From Magnolia sinica (taxonomy: Eukaryota > Streptophyta > Magnoliopsida > Magnoliales > Magnoliaceae), in contig NC_080577.1 in assembly GCF_029962835.1 (NCBI RefSeq), forward strand, positions 3,038,001 to 3,102,000: a stretch of 64,000 bases of DNA, written 5' to 3'. The translations under genes were made by a program, and so were the position numbers. The notes beneath the pieces were generated by a model. That model was not told where the DNA came from, made no database searches, and saw only the letters and a list, made by a program, of their open reading frames with translations. Shown here one piece after another: positions 46,953-57,842 of the stretch; position 1 is the stretch's first letter; the number at the start of each line of letters is the position of its first letter.

Positions 46953-48926
46953 GGTTTGGGGCGCAACCACAGGGAGAGAGAAAAAGGGGTTTGGGACAAC
47001 GAGAGGGAAAAAGAAAGGCCCGGGTGTAAATTAGCTTGGTAAACTTTAAAACGGTGTAAAGCCGTTCAAACAAAAAAAATTAACTGCTCTAATTTTGCCA
47101 AATTTTGGTGTAGTGAAATGAGAGTGGAGGTATACTCCTACGAGAATATGGAAGCTCTCTGCTTTGAAAGAAGTTCCTTGGTGGTTCGTTTTATGTTAAT
47201 CATGGTTTTAAGACTTGGATGAATCTGATTCGTCTCATCCAAGTCGACTCAAACTCTGTAGCACCAGACCAGTTAGATACCATGAATCAACTCCTCTGTT
47301 TTGCATTGCTTTAGGTACCTCTCTTGATTTACATATTCACTGCAATTTCCTCAAGACAAGAAACCACAATCTATTGGTAGCTCATTTTACTCCCTGTCAT
47401 GAGCAACTAGTTGCAGATACATGTGGGGCCCACCCTGGTATTTAGGCCGTCCAAATCGTCCAACCATCTCTTCACACTGTAAAATTGGATGGTACTAAAA
47501 TCAGGTGGATCCAACCATCAAGTGGGCCACCACACAAATTTGAAGGTTTTTGGGTAGTTGGTCATTCTTTTCTACTGTGTGGCCAATCATATTGATCTAA
47601 TCTCCGAAGGTCTTATTTTTACAGCGCAGAAGCCTTGTAGGATGGATTGAATGCCACACATACATAATAATGGCCCACACTATTTCAATATCTTTGTATC
47701 TTTTATTATTTTAATCCTTTGGCATAGATTCCACCGGCAATGATAAAAAAACAGAGGGCATGAATGGATACTCCTGGTGACCCAACATGTCGGGATTTGA
47801 TTGGGCCACATGGCATGGTCAGAGCTGGAGCCCATGCAAATGCCGGCCACATCTCCAACGGATGCATATAATCCCAATCAAATCTCGCCACGGTAGGTCA
47901 CGAGGGATATCTCTAGTCAGGGCAATCCGCATTCCATCAAAGGGAAGATAAATGTAATTGTTGGCGCTTTGAGTTTGCTTTGTGTGAGCTGCCCACCATG
48001 GTTAAAAAAGACTGGATGACTTGGACAGACTCGTTCAGTCCTGGTCATGCTCAGGACTTATTGGAGTTGGGCCTAAATCAACCAAGTTGAAGGTGACTCA
48101 TTGTGTATAACCAGCTCAGGTCCAACTAAATCCAAGTCGATTTGGACGACTGACATCAACTGAATCAAGTCTTAGAAACCATGGTCCTTGTCTTAACTTC
48201 CTCAAGCAGAAGAGAAAAGGGGCTAGGCCCAGAGCCCAATTTTAGGCCCACTCCTCTGTATTTACAGGCACACATGTGATCAAATAATTGGACAGAGCAA
48301 GAACCCCCTGACTCATGTGATTTCAACCAGATGTAATATTGGGCTCTCACCCATGTGTGCCATGCATCTCATGGTAGAATGCCTAATATCCAAGGAAAAC
48401 GTGAACACTTGTCTGAAATCCGGAGAGCTCACCTGATGGGTATGAAGATGGGAGGGCAACACACCACAGTCACATTTATTAAACAATCCTAACCATTCAA
48501 TTAGAGGGCTGTCATAGATAAAGAAATTCAGGGGTTCTCACAAAGCATAAGCTGCATAACAACCATATGTATCTTATTTTTCATGTAAACAACAACTACA
48601 ATAATACAATATACATCTTTCCAAACAGCATCAAAACTAATCAAAGATGCAATTTAGACCCTCAACTAAGACAATACTAACACAAGACAAGAAACTAACC
48701 AAAATCAACCACATCAAGTGGTTGTGTTTAGCCAAACAGATCAAAATCCAATCGAAATCAATTGGAATCTACTCAACACCTAAACATTATATACCCTCTA
48801 CCACACCCGCTTCTACAAATTAGGGGACTCGGGTGCAATTCGTCCGAGTCAACTCGGACTTGGTCGAGTCTGATTGGCCATGAGTCAGTACTCATGACAG
48901 AACGACTCAGTCTGAGTAACTGAGTG
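46950..48926. other. Intergenic, includes 3' flank of the ERF gene
   Basis: No coding exon recognised. The final few hundred bases would hold the 3' untranslated region of the minus-strand ERF gene; no poly(A) signal was assigned. Confidence 0.5.
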
Positions 48927-49871
48927 CTAATTAGCCAGAACTTCCCAGATCAGTTCAGGGTCGAAAGACGGCATCCGCTCCAGAGAACATTCATCGAATA
49001 CGGGGTGGGCCATGATCGCCTGACCCTCAATTGAAACTGACAGTGAGGATTCACTGCTCCTGCAACATCCCTCCGGCGACTCCAACTGATCTGCAGTTGC
49101 TTGTCCTTCATTGGACATAGAAGGCGATGATTCTCCACCCCAACACCACCCATCATGTGACGACTGCGGCATTTCATTGCGCGGACATCCATCATCAGAC
49201 GGTGAAGAAATAGCGCAGCTGCTTTGGCTGCTTCTGCTAGCATTGGCTGCCTTCGCTTTCGCTTTCTCCTTCCTTAGTTTCTGGCAAATTGACTGTATCT
49301 TCGCATCGACGGATGATCTCAATGCATTAAGCTTGGCACTGTCGCCGAAGCTCGGGTCGATCTTGTCACCTAGATGTGGGAAATTCAGGCGGGCGTATTC
49401 TCCCCGAAGCCTGTACGCCGCACGATCATAAGCGTATGCGGCCGCCTCCGCCGTATTGTAAGTACCCAGCCACACTCTCATCCGATTCTGCGGTAGCCGA
49501 ATCTCAGCCACCCATTTCCCCCAATGCCTCTGCCTTACTCCTCTGTACAGCTTCTTGCTCTTACTTGTATTTATACCTGTATTATTATACGCCGTAGATG
49601 TCCCTGTTACGGTTAACGGCGTGCAGCTGACAGAGCCATTAGGTCTGTTTTCGTCGCTGAACTTCTGCAGTAGATCTCTCTGCCAGAGATAGACGGAAGA
49701 GCCTGACGGCTCCAGTACGTGACCCGCGACTGGATTCGTTGGCGGGAAATGGGAGAAGATCGAATCCAAGGCGTTGGTTCCTCCCGTCGTCAGGATCTCC
49801 GACAGGGAGGAACGGATGTCAATGTCGCCGGAGAAGTAACACGGCAAGCCGGTTCCCAGAGTTCCAGCCAT
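48927..49871 (-). CDS. AP2/ERF transcription factor, DREB A-6 type (ERF061/RAP2.4-like)
   Basis: An intact 314-residue, intronless gene for a nuclear DNA-binding regulator. The single AP2 domain spans about residues 108-166: [20 protein letters not shown], then [20 protein letters not shown] and [16 protein letters not shown]. It has the YRG and RAYD-type elements, Val at position 14 and Leu at position 19 of the domain, as in the A-6 (group I) DREB subfamily. The [11 protein letters not shown] wording recalls ERF060-062 more than RAP2.4 itself, from memory. A basic stretch follows (about 199-208, [10 protein letters not shown]). Then come Ser-rich sequence and an acidic C-terminal motif ([11 protein letters not shown]) of the kind seen as activation modules. 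A-6 members bind DRE or GCC-type elements in stress and light responses; its targets here are unknown. The start is the first ATG after in-frame stops, beginning MAGTLGT. Confidence 0.95.
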   Translation of the reverse strand: MAGTLGTGLPCYFSGDIDIRSSLSEILTTGGTNALDSIFSHFPPTNPVAGHVLEPSGSSVYLWQRDLLQKFSDENRPNGSVSCTPLTVTGTSTAYNNTGINTSKSKKLYRGVRQRHWGKWVAEIRLPQNRMRVWLGTYNTAEAAAYAYDRAAYRLRGEYARLNFPHLGDKIDPSFGDSAKLNALRSSVDAKIQSICQKLRKEKAKAKAANASRSSQSSCAISSPSDDGCPRNEMPQSSHDGWCWGGESSPSMSNEGQATADQLESPEGCCRSSESSLSVSIEGQAIMAHPVFDECSLERMPSFDPELIWEVLAN

Positions 49872-50300
49872 TTCCTATTGTCTAAAAAAAGAGAATTTTC
49901 TGAGAGAAATTGCAGATTGCACGGAGAAAAATATATGTGCGGGAAAAAGGAATTGAAATATTTTTTAAAAAATCCTTCTTTTTTTTCTTTCTGCAAATCG
50001 GGTAAGTGAAAAACAAGAAAGTGAGAGAATTAGAGGAAGGGTCGGGATCTGAGATCCGATGAAATCAACGGATGGATGAGCAGATGGAGGAGAAACGGAG
50101 TCTAAGGAGAAGGGATCCTGCAAATGAGATGGGGACTCTAAGAGAGAGGGGACGTCGGGAGTGGTGATTGGGGATATTTTTGGAAATTGAAGAATTTTGG
50201 AGGAAACTGCGAAAGAGGCGCATAGAAATCTCACAGAGAGAGTATTATCAGAGAATCTGAGAGTTTTTGTGTTGCCTCTCTCTGCCTCTGCTCGCTCGTC
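49872..50300 (-). promoter_or_regulatory. Predicted 5' leader of the ERF gene
   Basis: Between the ATG at 49871 and the TATA box lie about 400 bp, rich in CT/GA on the minus strand, typical of plant leaders. With initiation about 30 bp past the TATA box, near 50275, the leader would be about 400 nt. A splice in the leader cannot be excluded. Confidence 0.5.
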
Positions 50301-50309
50301 TATTTATAG
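50301..50309 (-). promoter_or_regulatory. TATA box of the ERF gene
   Basis: On the minus strand this reads CTATAAATA, a near-consensus plant TATA box, followed by a CT-rich initiator zone (AGAGGCAGAGAGAGG on the minus strand). Confidence 0.6.
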
Positions 50310-50489
50310 TTGGATCGATGATTTCGTGCTTTCGCCTTTCTTTCCTTTGATCACTTTTTATTTTTTATTTTTACTTTCCGAAATTAGCCTTGCATCTTCT
50401 GGCGGTGCTTGGCTTTTCCAAAAGCTGAATGTTACCGAACGGTTGCAGGGGCTGCTTGAAGTTACCAAGGGGACCAAGTCCGGTTTAAG

Positions 50490-50988
50490 TTAGGTGCGGC
50501 CGGGCCTCACCGAACACGATGTGGCCCTGACCGTCGGTCTACCTTGTGATGTATGTATTATATATCCATGCTGTCTATCTGTTTTTTCAGCCAATTTTAT
50601 AACATGATCCCAAAAATAAAGTAGATTCAAATCCAAAGTTGATTGCACCAGAGGAAATGATAGAAAATCGTGGTGATTAATCATTAAAAAAATTCGTGAG
50701 CCACGAAAAGTTTTAGATCAAGTTGATTTTTGTTTTTTCCTTCCTTCCTTCATCTAGGTCCATAAGACCTTATTAGGTAAGTTCTAGAAAGCTTTTAATG
50801 ACGAGCCTTTAATCACTACTGTTTCTAATGGTGCGTTGCACATGAGATTTTGTATTTATTTCATATTTGCGTTCATGCCCTAAAATGATGTGAAAAAAAA
50901 AAAGATAGACAACCATATATATACACACATCACGGAGAACCCCATGGTCAGGTCACCTTGAATTGGGTGAGGCAGGGTCACACCTAAT
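50490..50988. mobile_element. MITE, family L
   Basis: About 499 bp. The left TTAGGTGCGGCCGGGCCTCAC mirrors the right GTGAGGCAGGGTCACACCTAA. Further inside, GTCGGTCTACCTTGTGATG mirrors CATCACGGAGAACCCC and TGGTCAGG. It lies about 180 bp upstream of the ERF TATA box. No clear target duplication. Confidence 0.7.
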
Positions 50989-51178
50989 CTGCTCCCCTCA
51001 AACTGGGGCATGCATGAACAAGTTCTCTTGGCCCCACCATTGTGTTTGTGTCATATCTACTTTGACCATCCACTCCTATTTCACCAGCTTATTTTAGAAT
51101 ATGAGCCCAAATGTAAGTAGGTGTGAAAGTTTAGTGAGAGTCATATGACTTAAAACAATAAAAAATAGACACACCTAT

Positions 51179-51868
51179 TGTTATGGAAGAATCTGATCCG
51201 ACTACCTTTCAGGTTAGCTCGGCCTAGCTATAATTATGAACGGCTTAGCCAAACTACCTTCAAAATCGGCTCAATCAGATGAGCGATTGTTTCGGAGATA
51301 CTTCACCAAAAGGAACCAACAAGCAAGATAGGTTTGAGCCATGACTTAGAATGATATAGGCTCAGATGGATCAGTCCAAACCATCTTCAAGGTAAGTGAT
51401 CAGGTCATGCCCTGATGACTCCAGCCTAGGCCGGCCTCAGCCGACTTAGTATAGCCCAGGCTTGGCTCAGGAAAGCTCAGTTTAGCTCGTCTTGAGTCGA
51501 CCAACTAAGTTCTGTTAGTAAAGTCGAGCTCACTCCAGTAACGCACGATAACATTAACTGTTCTGCCACGATCATGGGATAACTGACAACATCACCGCAT
51601 GTGCAATTATCGCCTAATGGCTAAGATTGTGCAGAGATTAGCGGACTCCAACGTTCCATCAAACAATATAAATAAGAATCTCATATAATGGGATAAGTAC
51701 GCAAAACTCTTACCCGAAACTTCATCCTCACTACTTAGACTCAGATTTCTGGCTTGACTTTGGCATCAAAGGGTCCCCTATTATAACTAGGGTCTCCATT
51801 GTCATTCATCTATACAAGTGCTTGGATCTAGAAGCTTAGAGAGGGTGAATTAGATTTTTGCATCAACA
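51179..51868 (+). mobile_element. Solo LTR, 690 bp, perfect TSD CCTAT
   Basis: It begins TGTTATGGAAGAATC and ends TTTTTGCATCAACA. CCTAT is present at 51174-51178 and 51869-51873. A TATA-like AATATAAATAAG lies at about 51667, and the downstream AAGCTTAGAGAGGGTG resembles an R/U5 region. No internal coding region. Confidence 0.85.
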
Positions 51869-52040
51869 CCTATCATTAAGTTGTGGATCTAACAAATCAT
51901 TGTCTTTTCCCTTTATCTACATTGAAATCACCCCATGAATGAGTTAAATGGCACATAATGCAAGTCCCAGGAAGATTTCAAGAGACATCATCTCTAACCA
52001 TGGATTCCTATGGTGCCCGCCATTGAGTTTTGGATATTAA

Positions 52041-52370
52041 GGGCCTGTTTGGATACAACCAAATAAACTACTTTTTCTACTTGGAGCAGTAGATGAATAA
52101 GTTATTTCAAATAAATATATTTGGTTTTTTATTAGTTATAAGTAACTTTTTTACTTAAAATTACTTAATCCTTTTAGTTACTTTTTTTAAAAAGCTTTTT
52201 AATATATATATATATATATATAAAATTATTGAAAAGAGAATCGAGAGAGATTAACTTGGATCAAATTGATAAGTACGTGTTTTTTACCAAATACATTTAT
52301 CCACTTAATAAGTAAAAACTCAAATAAGATACTTGAGACATTAGTAACTTATCCTAAGTGAAAAGGCAAA
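52041..52370. repeat. Family J MITE, right end eroded
   Basis: TAA precedes GGGCCTGTTTGGATACAACC, and the AAGTTACTTATTTCAAATAA-type core and TTAGTAACTTATCCTAAGTG follow. A (TA)10 run sits inside (52202-52222). The right terminus is not recognisable. Confidence 0.55.
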
Positions 52371-52635
52371 ACAAATGAATTAAGTATATATAACACAAAC
52401 ATCACAATAGAAATCATATAGCTGATTACAGGGAATTCCTGCAACAAGGTTACAAAGGGATCAACGTCTTGGAAGTAAACAATCCAAAGTTGTGGCCTGA
52501 TATAGATAGCTGGTAGAAAATAATCACTCCTGAACAAGTGACTAATGGGCATACAATGGACGGTTGGAATAGGAAAAGTTAGACCATGGTTTAATGTTGG
52601 TTGTTCAGTCCATTATTTCTCATGTCCCAACTGAG

Positions 52636-52788
52636 TTTTTTTTTTTTTTGCCAGCTTGTTAGTACACCCATTGTCAGTTCACACTTAACTGTTGGCCACC
52701 TCCACCGGGAGTCCATACCAAGACCTCGGTGTTGAAACGAGTTATCTTTCACTCAGTCCACCGCTTCAGCTATGGATCTGGGTGTCAC
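52636..52788 (-). mobile_element. tRNA-derived SINE, copy 1
   Basis: On the minus strand it begins with an A-box-like TAGCTGAAGCGGTGG. About 40 nt later comes a B-box-like GGTATGGACTCCC, then a body ending GTACTAACAAGCTGGC and an A14 tail. The flanks CCAACTGAG (52627-52635) and CCAGTTGAG (52789-52797) look like a 9-bp target duplication with two changes. It shares body and order with 62067-62216. Confidence 0.75.
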
Positions 52789-52797
52789 CCAGTTGAG

Positions 52798-53077
52798 CTT
52801 TGAATCCAAATCATTTTCGGCTGACATCCTAGCCAGAGCTCGTGAAACTGGTTGACGAAGTGTCTGAAACGCGTACATCTTGGTGGGCCCCACAGACCTT
52901 CTAGTCACGTTAATTCCCATTTACATTTAAATCCGTCCTTCCAAGGGCACTTTGGTCATTTTAAACAGTCCGGAGGCTGTCACGCTGTCGATGTGAAAAA
53001 CAGGTGTTTTATGATCTGCGAAGCTTCCCGCGTTTTGATATGGTCTTCGTTTCCTCCAGCTCCATCTTCGTGGTATG
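52798..53077. other. Intergenic, no gene recognised
   Basis: No repeat or coding signal recognised. The 86-aa frame continues into the MITE that follows. Confidence 0.5.
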
Positions 53078-53086
53078 CAGCAAACC

Positions 53087-53623
53087 GGAAACGGATTGGC
53101 TACTCCCCCTGACACTAGCCCCGGGGCTGATGGTCGGTGCTCTGTGGGCCCCACCATGATGTATGTGTTTCATCCATTTCGTTCATCCATTTTTACAGAT
53201 CATTTTATGGTTTGATCCCAAAAACGAGAGGCATATAAATCTCAGTGGACCACACCACATGAAAACAACAGTGGTTGGATATCCATCATTAAAATCCTCC
53301 TAAGGCCCACTGTACTGTTTATTTGACATCTAATATTTTGATTAGGTCATACAGGCCCAGATGAAGGGAAAAAACAAAAATCATCTTGATCCGAAACTTT
53401 TATGGCCACAAAATGTTTTTTAATGGTCTACGCTCATTCAACACTGTTTCATGTAATGTGGTCCACTTAAGATTGGGATATACCTCATCTTTCGTCTCAT
53501 ACCGTAAAATGATCCGTAAAAATAGATGGACGGCATGGATGAAATACATACATCATGGTGGGTCCCACGGAGCACCGACCACCAGCCATTGGCTGGTGTC
53601 AGGGGGAGTAGCCAATCCGCGTC
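53087..53623. mobile_element. Mutator-like MITE, family A, copy 2 (perfect 9-bp TSD)
   Basis: 537 bp, the same length as copy 1. The inverted ends are GGAAACGGATTGGCTACTCC and GGAGTAGCCAATCCGCGTC. CAGCAAACC flanks it on both sides (53078-53086 and 53624-53632). Confidence 0.92.
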
Positions 53624-53632
53624 CAGCAAACC

Positions 53633-54041
53633 TACCTCACCACATCACACGCATCAAGCCATACTAACTGGAACCGTCCATCAAGTTTCCTACGGTACGG
53701 ACGATAACAGAGATGTCACAATCTCATCCGTCTGATCGGTTGTCTTTAAAAAAAACACAAGACGGTGGAAACCGGTAAAAAAAATTCAGTGAGTAAAACT
53801 GAAGAAAAACTCGTAACAGATAAATTCAATCATTGAAATAATTTTGAAAATTAAACCATCCATTGTGGGCCCCACTTAGAAAGACTGACTTGATTGTGAC
53901 ATTACAATGCCACGTGTACTCTTGAGAGATGGACCTATCATACTCCCGTATCTTTCAGTTCTACCGTGTGAGATCTCCTCTCCCTCCGCCTATTCTACTC
54001 CGCGTGGACCCATGTCTGTACGCTTTTGCTGTGGATGACCG
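53633..54041. other. Intergenic, no gene recognised
   Basis: No coding or repeat signal. The short frames here lack domains. Confidence 0.5.
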
Positions 54042-54530
54042 GACCTGCGACTGCGCTGGGAACCCAGGTGGGGCCATTGTCATATTTGTGAGAAATCCTC
54101 TCCGTCCATCCGTTTTTTGAGTTCATTTTATGACATGAGGCCAAAAATGAACCGTATCCAATGCTTAAGTGGATCGAAAACGTGATAATTGAACGTCCAC
54201 AGTTGAAATATTCGTGGGGCCAAAAAAAGTTTTGAATAATGCTATTATTTGTGTTTTCAGTTCATCTCAGTACAAATGATGTTACTAACGGTATGGATGA
54301 TATGTAAACATTAATCCATATAACCTAGGGAGGTTTTAACGGTAAAAATTTTCCTAACCACCTTTTCCTTTAGTACGGCCAACTTGAGAATTGTATCTTT
54401 CTCAATTTTAGTTTCATGTACTAAAATGAGCTCAAAAAACGGATGGAAGTAGTGGATTTCTGAAAAACATCACGGTGGGCCCCACCTAAGTTTCAAGCTT
54501 AGTAACTTCCTGCTAAAGAAATCCGCGTCC
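54042..54530. mobile_element. MITE, family C, left end lost
   Basis: It keeps the core CCAGGTGGGGCCATTGTCATA on the left and the full right side CATCACGGTGGGCCCCACCTA, TAACTTCCTGCTAAAG and AAATCCGCGTCC. The left terminal bases are missing or replaced. Confidence 0.6.
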
Positions 54531-54652
54531 ATGAATGCCTTTTCCACATTGAATCCATAAAGCTACTTTTCTACTTTGTTATTCCCAGCAGCTGTCTGTG
54601 AGCACTCCTTTAATTTCCTTAGCCGCGTGTCTTCTCTGCATAAATTGGATGT

Positions 54653-55380
54653 GAGAAAAAGGATACTCTGACAGAGTGTGGCGGATGATCCTCGGGCTTA
54701 CTTTGAAACTGCATAAGTCGCCAACATGTAATTAAAATTAAACTATTAGATTTATAAACAAGAATTTATATTGTAATATAAATTAGAAATTATGCTTATT
54801 TATTAGTTAATTATCAGATTTGTGGACATTTATTGGACACTTAAAAAGGAAAAATTCCCAGTAGTCTTATTTCAATAAAAAGTTGTGTACTAGTCAGAGG
54901 TTATGGTTGTAAAACCAATCTAAGTTTTAGGGCCTGTTTGGCTGGACCAGTCCCATGGTATTAAGAGGGATGGGATCGCCATATTCTGGGATATGCATGA
55001 TTAGCCAAACAAACCCGATGAACTTGTCCCGAGATATAAGCAATCCCATGGACATTACCATCTTTACCTTAAAATTAATCCCATCCCTTGGTTGAACAAA
55101 TTGGAAGGTAAAATCCTGGGATATGCTTGTGTGACAAGCAGACCCAATGAACTTGTCCCGGGATATAGCAATCCCATGGATCTTAAACCAATCCATTGAC
55201 ACCACCATCATTACCTTAATATCCATCCCATCTCTCCTAGTCCCATAGGATTCGCCCAGCCAAACAGGCCCTTATTGTATAACTTAGAAATAGTGATTTA
55301 CGTGATTTAGCCGATAATATATGCCGGGTGCACTATTTATAAGTGCATGCGTATCAAGCGTCAGAAACAGCCGGGGTATT
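54653..55380. repeat. Dispersed repeat, family H, copy 2, split by a MITE
   Basis: GGATACTCTGACAGAGTG, GTGGACATTTATTGGACA and, after the inserted MITE (54930-55271), AAGTGCATGCGTATCAAGCG match the order of landmarks in the copy at 4485-4850. Confidence 0.55.
54930..55271. mobile_element. PIF/Harbinger (Tourist-like) MITE, TSD TTA
   Basis: 342 bp with ends GGGCCTGTTTGGCTGGAC and GCCCAGCCAAACAGGCCC. TTA is on each side (54927-54929 and 55272-55274). Inside, GGATGGGATC and CTGGGATATGC words repeat around an internal duplication. It splits the family H repeat. Confidence 0.82.
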
Positions 55381-56008
55381 AAATAACTCCCAACAAGATA
55401 CAAGGAGGCGCGTGTACATGGTGCCGCTAACACTACAACTTGAGGCGGTACTGGAATGATGTCTGGTCCATGTCAATTTTTCATCCAATCTAAACCGTTG
55501 ATCGTTCTCTTCATTTCATTCTCACCATACATACCAAAAATGAGATGATATAAAACTTATGTGGTGAAGATATCATTGAATCATGTCGAATCAAGGTGAG
55601 GCCATCTAAAATCACCTGACGTGGCCGAAATGGATGTTTGAATGGCTTGAATTTTTTTTTCTTCCTTTCATCCTAGTAGGGTGTATGTTATGAATGGATT
55701 AGATCGCATATATACAGTTCTATGGGCCCCACAAACAGTGGGGACGGTTTTATTGTTCAATTCGGATCCGGATTCTTCGCCCCTTCTCGTCTCTGAGATA
55801 TACAATTAAATGAGCTCCGCTCGGCTCGGCTCGGCTCGACTCGCTTATGTACATCGCCTACCGAGAGTACCTTTCGCATAGATGAAGGATAAGTTCCCTT
55901 TCAACACCTGTCATTCCTTCCAGCGTCTCACGTTTCTCGCAAATCTGAGCCGTGCATAAGATGGGACCGACATGAAAGGTTGACTAGCTTACGAAAACAA
56001 GCAGATCT
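55381..56008. other. Intergenic, no gene recognised
   Basis: Contains a short run of GGCTC pentamers (55815-55840). Nothing else recognised. Confidence 0.5.
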
Positions 56009-56625
56009 TAACACATGGATGAACGTGATGAGGTCGATCACCATCTTCATCAAGGATAACTACTCCAAATTCACTTATAATCTTCTCCTCCAATAATATA
56101 AATAAATTTTAATAAATTGAAATTTTGATTAATAGATGATAAAAATAAATTTAAAACCAGTTAAGTAATGATATCAAACATTAGAAGAAGTTTCAAAATC
56201 AAACTCTAACTGAAAAATTCACAACTTACCACAAATATACTAAATGTCCTATTTGTATTAACATATTATTTACCTATTTTTTTTCTGTGTACTTTTTATG
56301 TTGGACACAGCTCACTCAAAGGATTAAATTTTATAATCAAACTAAAACATAATATAAATAGTAAAAACAAAAAATAAAATGAATTTTCAAGAATCTCATA
56401 AAATCGGAGTGATATGCTGGGTTAATTAGCTAAAGTAGCTTCTCTGACCCCAAAATTATATATGATACGTTGAGTAATTCATTTTGGTTTACGAGACATG
56501 TTGTAAGATTTTGACGAATCCTGATATGGATCACTTCTACATCAGATCGAGTCATCTCTAGTTCATCTTAAACACAAGTGTCCATGACGTGCTCGATATC
56601 ATCTCTTAGTCAGCTTAGCTTCATT
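56009..56625 (-). repeat. Dispersed retroelement-like repeat, copy 2
   Basis: Diverged copy of 6723-7440, sharing TGATGAGGTCGATCACC, AAGGATAACTACTCC and later GATCACTTCT. Confidence 0.45.
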
Positions 56626-57267
56626 AGCACATAGCCTTATACCGTCCACTGCCCATTGATTTCGACGGTATCAGCGGTCTGGCCTCGTTCCTAAACCAGA
56701 TGAGAGGACCTCTCGTATTTTAGGAAGCAGACCGGAGAGGCCCAAAAGTTATTAAAAAAAAAAAAAAAAAGGAAATCAACTCATCCTAGATATGAGACCG
56801 TAAACTCATTAGATTGCTAATGGGAACCTTTGACTATGCCCATATTCCAGCAACCCCCTAAACCATGAATTTTGGTGGGCCCCACTGTGTATGTGTCCAA
56901 ATACGAAAATTCTCGTGGTATCCCTGAATGTGGACAGCTGCTATTTTTTTAACGGCCCATTTATGAAACCCTAGGTTGGATGCAATTTATTGGGCTGTAA
57001 GAATGTGATGGAATAACATCCATTCTTTTATGTCTAAGGTCAAACCTAACGATCCAAAGAAGTATGAGAAATCGATTTTTTTAGTATTTACAAATCTTTT
57101 TAAGGTTTTTGGATTCGATCAGTGTTGACTTCTGTGGACCCCACAGTGATGTGCTCATAACATCCGTTCTTGCCCATCAAACGAACCACCTCAAGTTCAT
57201 CTTGGAGCTCAAATATCAACCCAATCACAAATTAAGGTGGGCCACACTTGACAGAACAGTGAAAAAT
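56626..57267. other. Intergenic, no gene recognised
   Basis: Holds an A17 run near 56754 and scattered core-like GTGGGCCCCAC words. No gene. Confidence 0.5.
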
Positions 57268-57276
57268 CATGCCCAA

Positions 57277-57833
57277 GGAAACGGATTGGCTACTCCCCCT
57301 ACCACTAGCCCCGTGGCTGCTGGTCGGTGCTCTGTGGGCCCTACCATGATGTATCTGTTTCATCCATGCTGTTCATCCATTTTTATAGATCATTTTAGGC
57401 TTCATTCCAAAAATGAGAGGTAACTAAATCTCAGGCGAACCACACCACAGGAAAACAATAGTGATTAGATATCCACCATTAAAATTCTCCTTAAGGTCCA
57501 CTGTACTGTTTATTTGACATCCAATCTGTTGATTAAGTCATACAGACCTAGATGAAGGGAAAAACAAAGATCAGCTTGATCCAAAACAAAGATCATCCAA
57601 AACAAACTTTTATGGCCCTCAAAAAGTTTTTAATAGTGGACGTTCAATCAAACACTGTTTCCTATAATATGGTCTACTTGAGATTCGGATATAACTCACT
57701 TTTTGTCTTATACCATAAAATGATCTAGAAAAATAGATGAACGGCATGGATGAAACACATACATCATAATGGGTCCACAGAGCACCGACCACCAGCCATT
57801 GGCTGGTGGCAGGGAGAGTAGCCAATCCGTTTC
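57277..57833. mobile_element. Mutator-like MITE, family A, copy 3 (perfect 9-bp TSD)
   Basis: 557 bp with ends GGAAACGGATTGGCTACTCC and GAGTAGCCAATCCGTTTC. CATGCCCAA is on both sides (57268-57276 and 57834-57842). It is slightly longer than the other two copies because of an internal near-duplication of GATCCAAAACAAAGATC at about 57578-57605. Confidence 0.92.
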
Positions 57834-57842
57834 CATGCCCAA

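Noticed and set aside
46801-47073. 90-aa minus-strand and 64-aa plus-strand frames near the GA repeat
   Set aside because: Both are produced by the (GA)n microsatellite (Ser-Leu and Glu-Arg runs).
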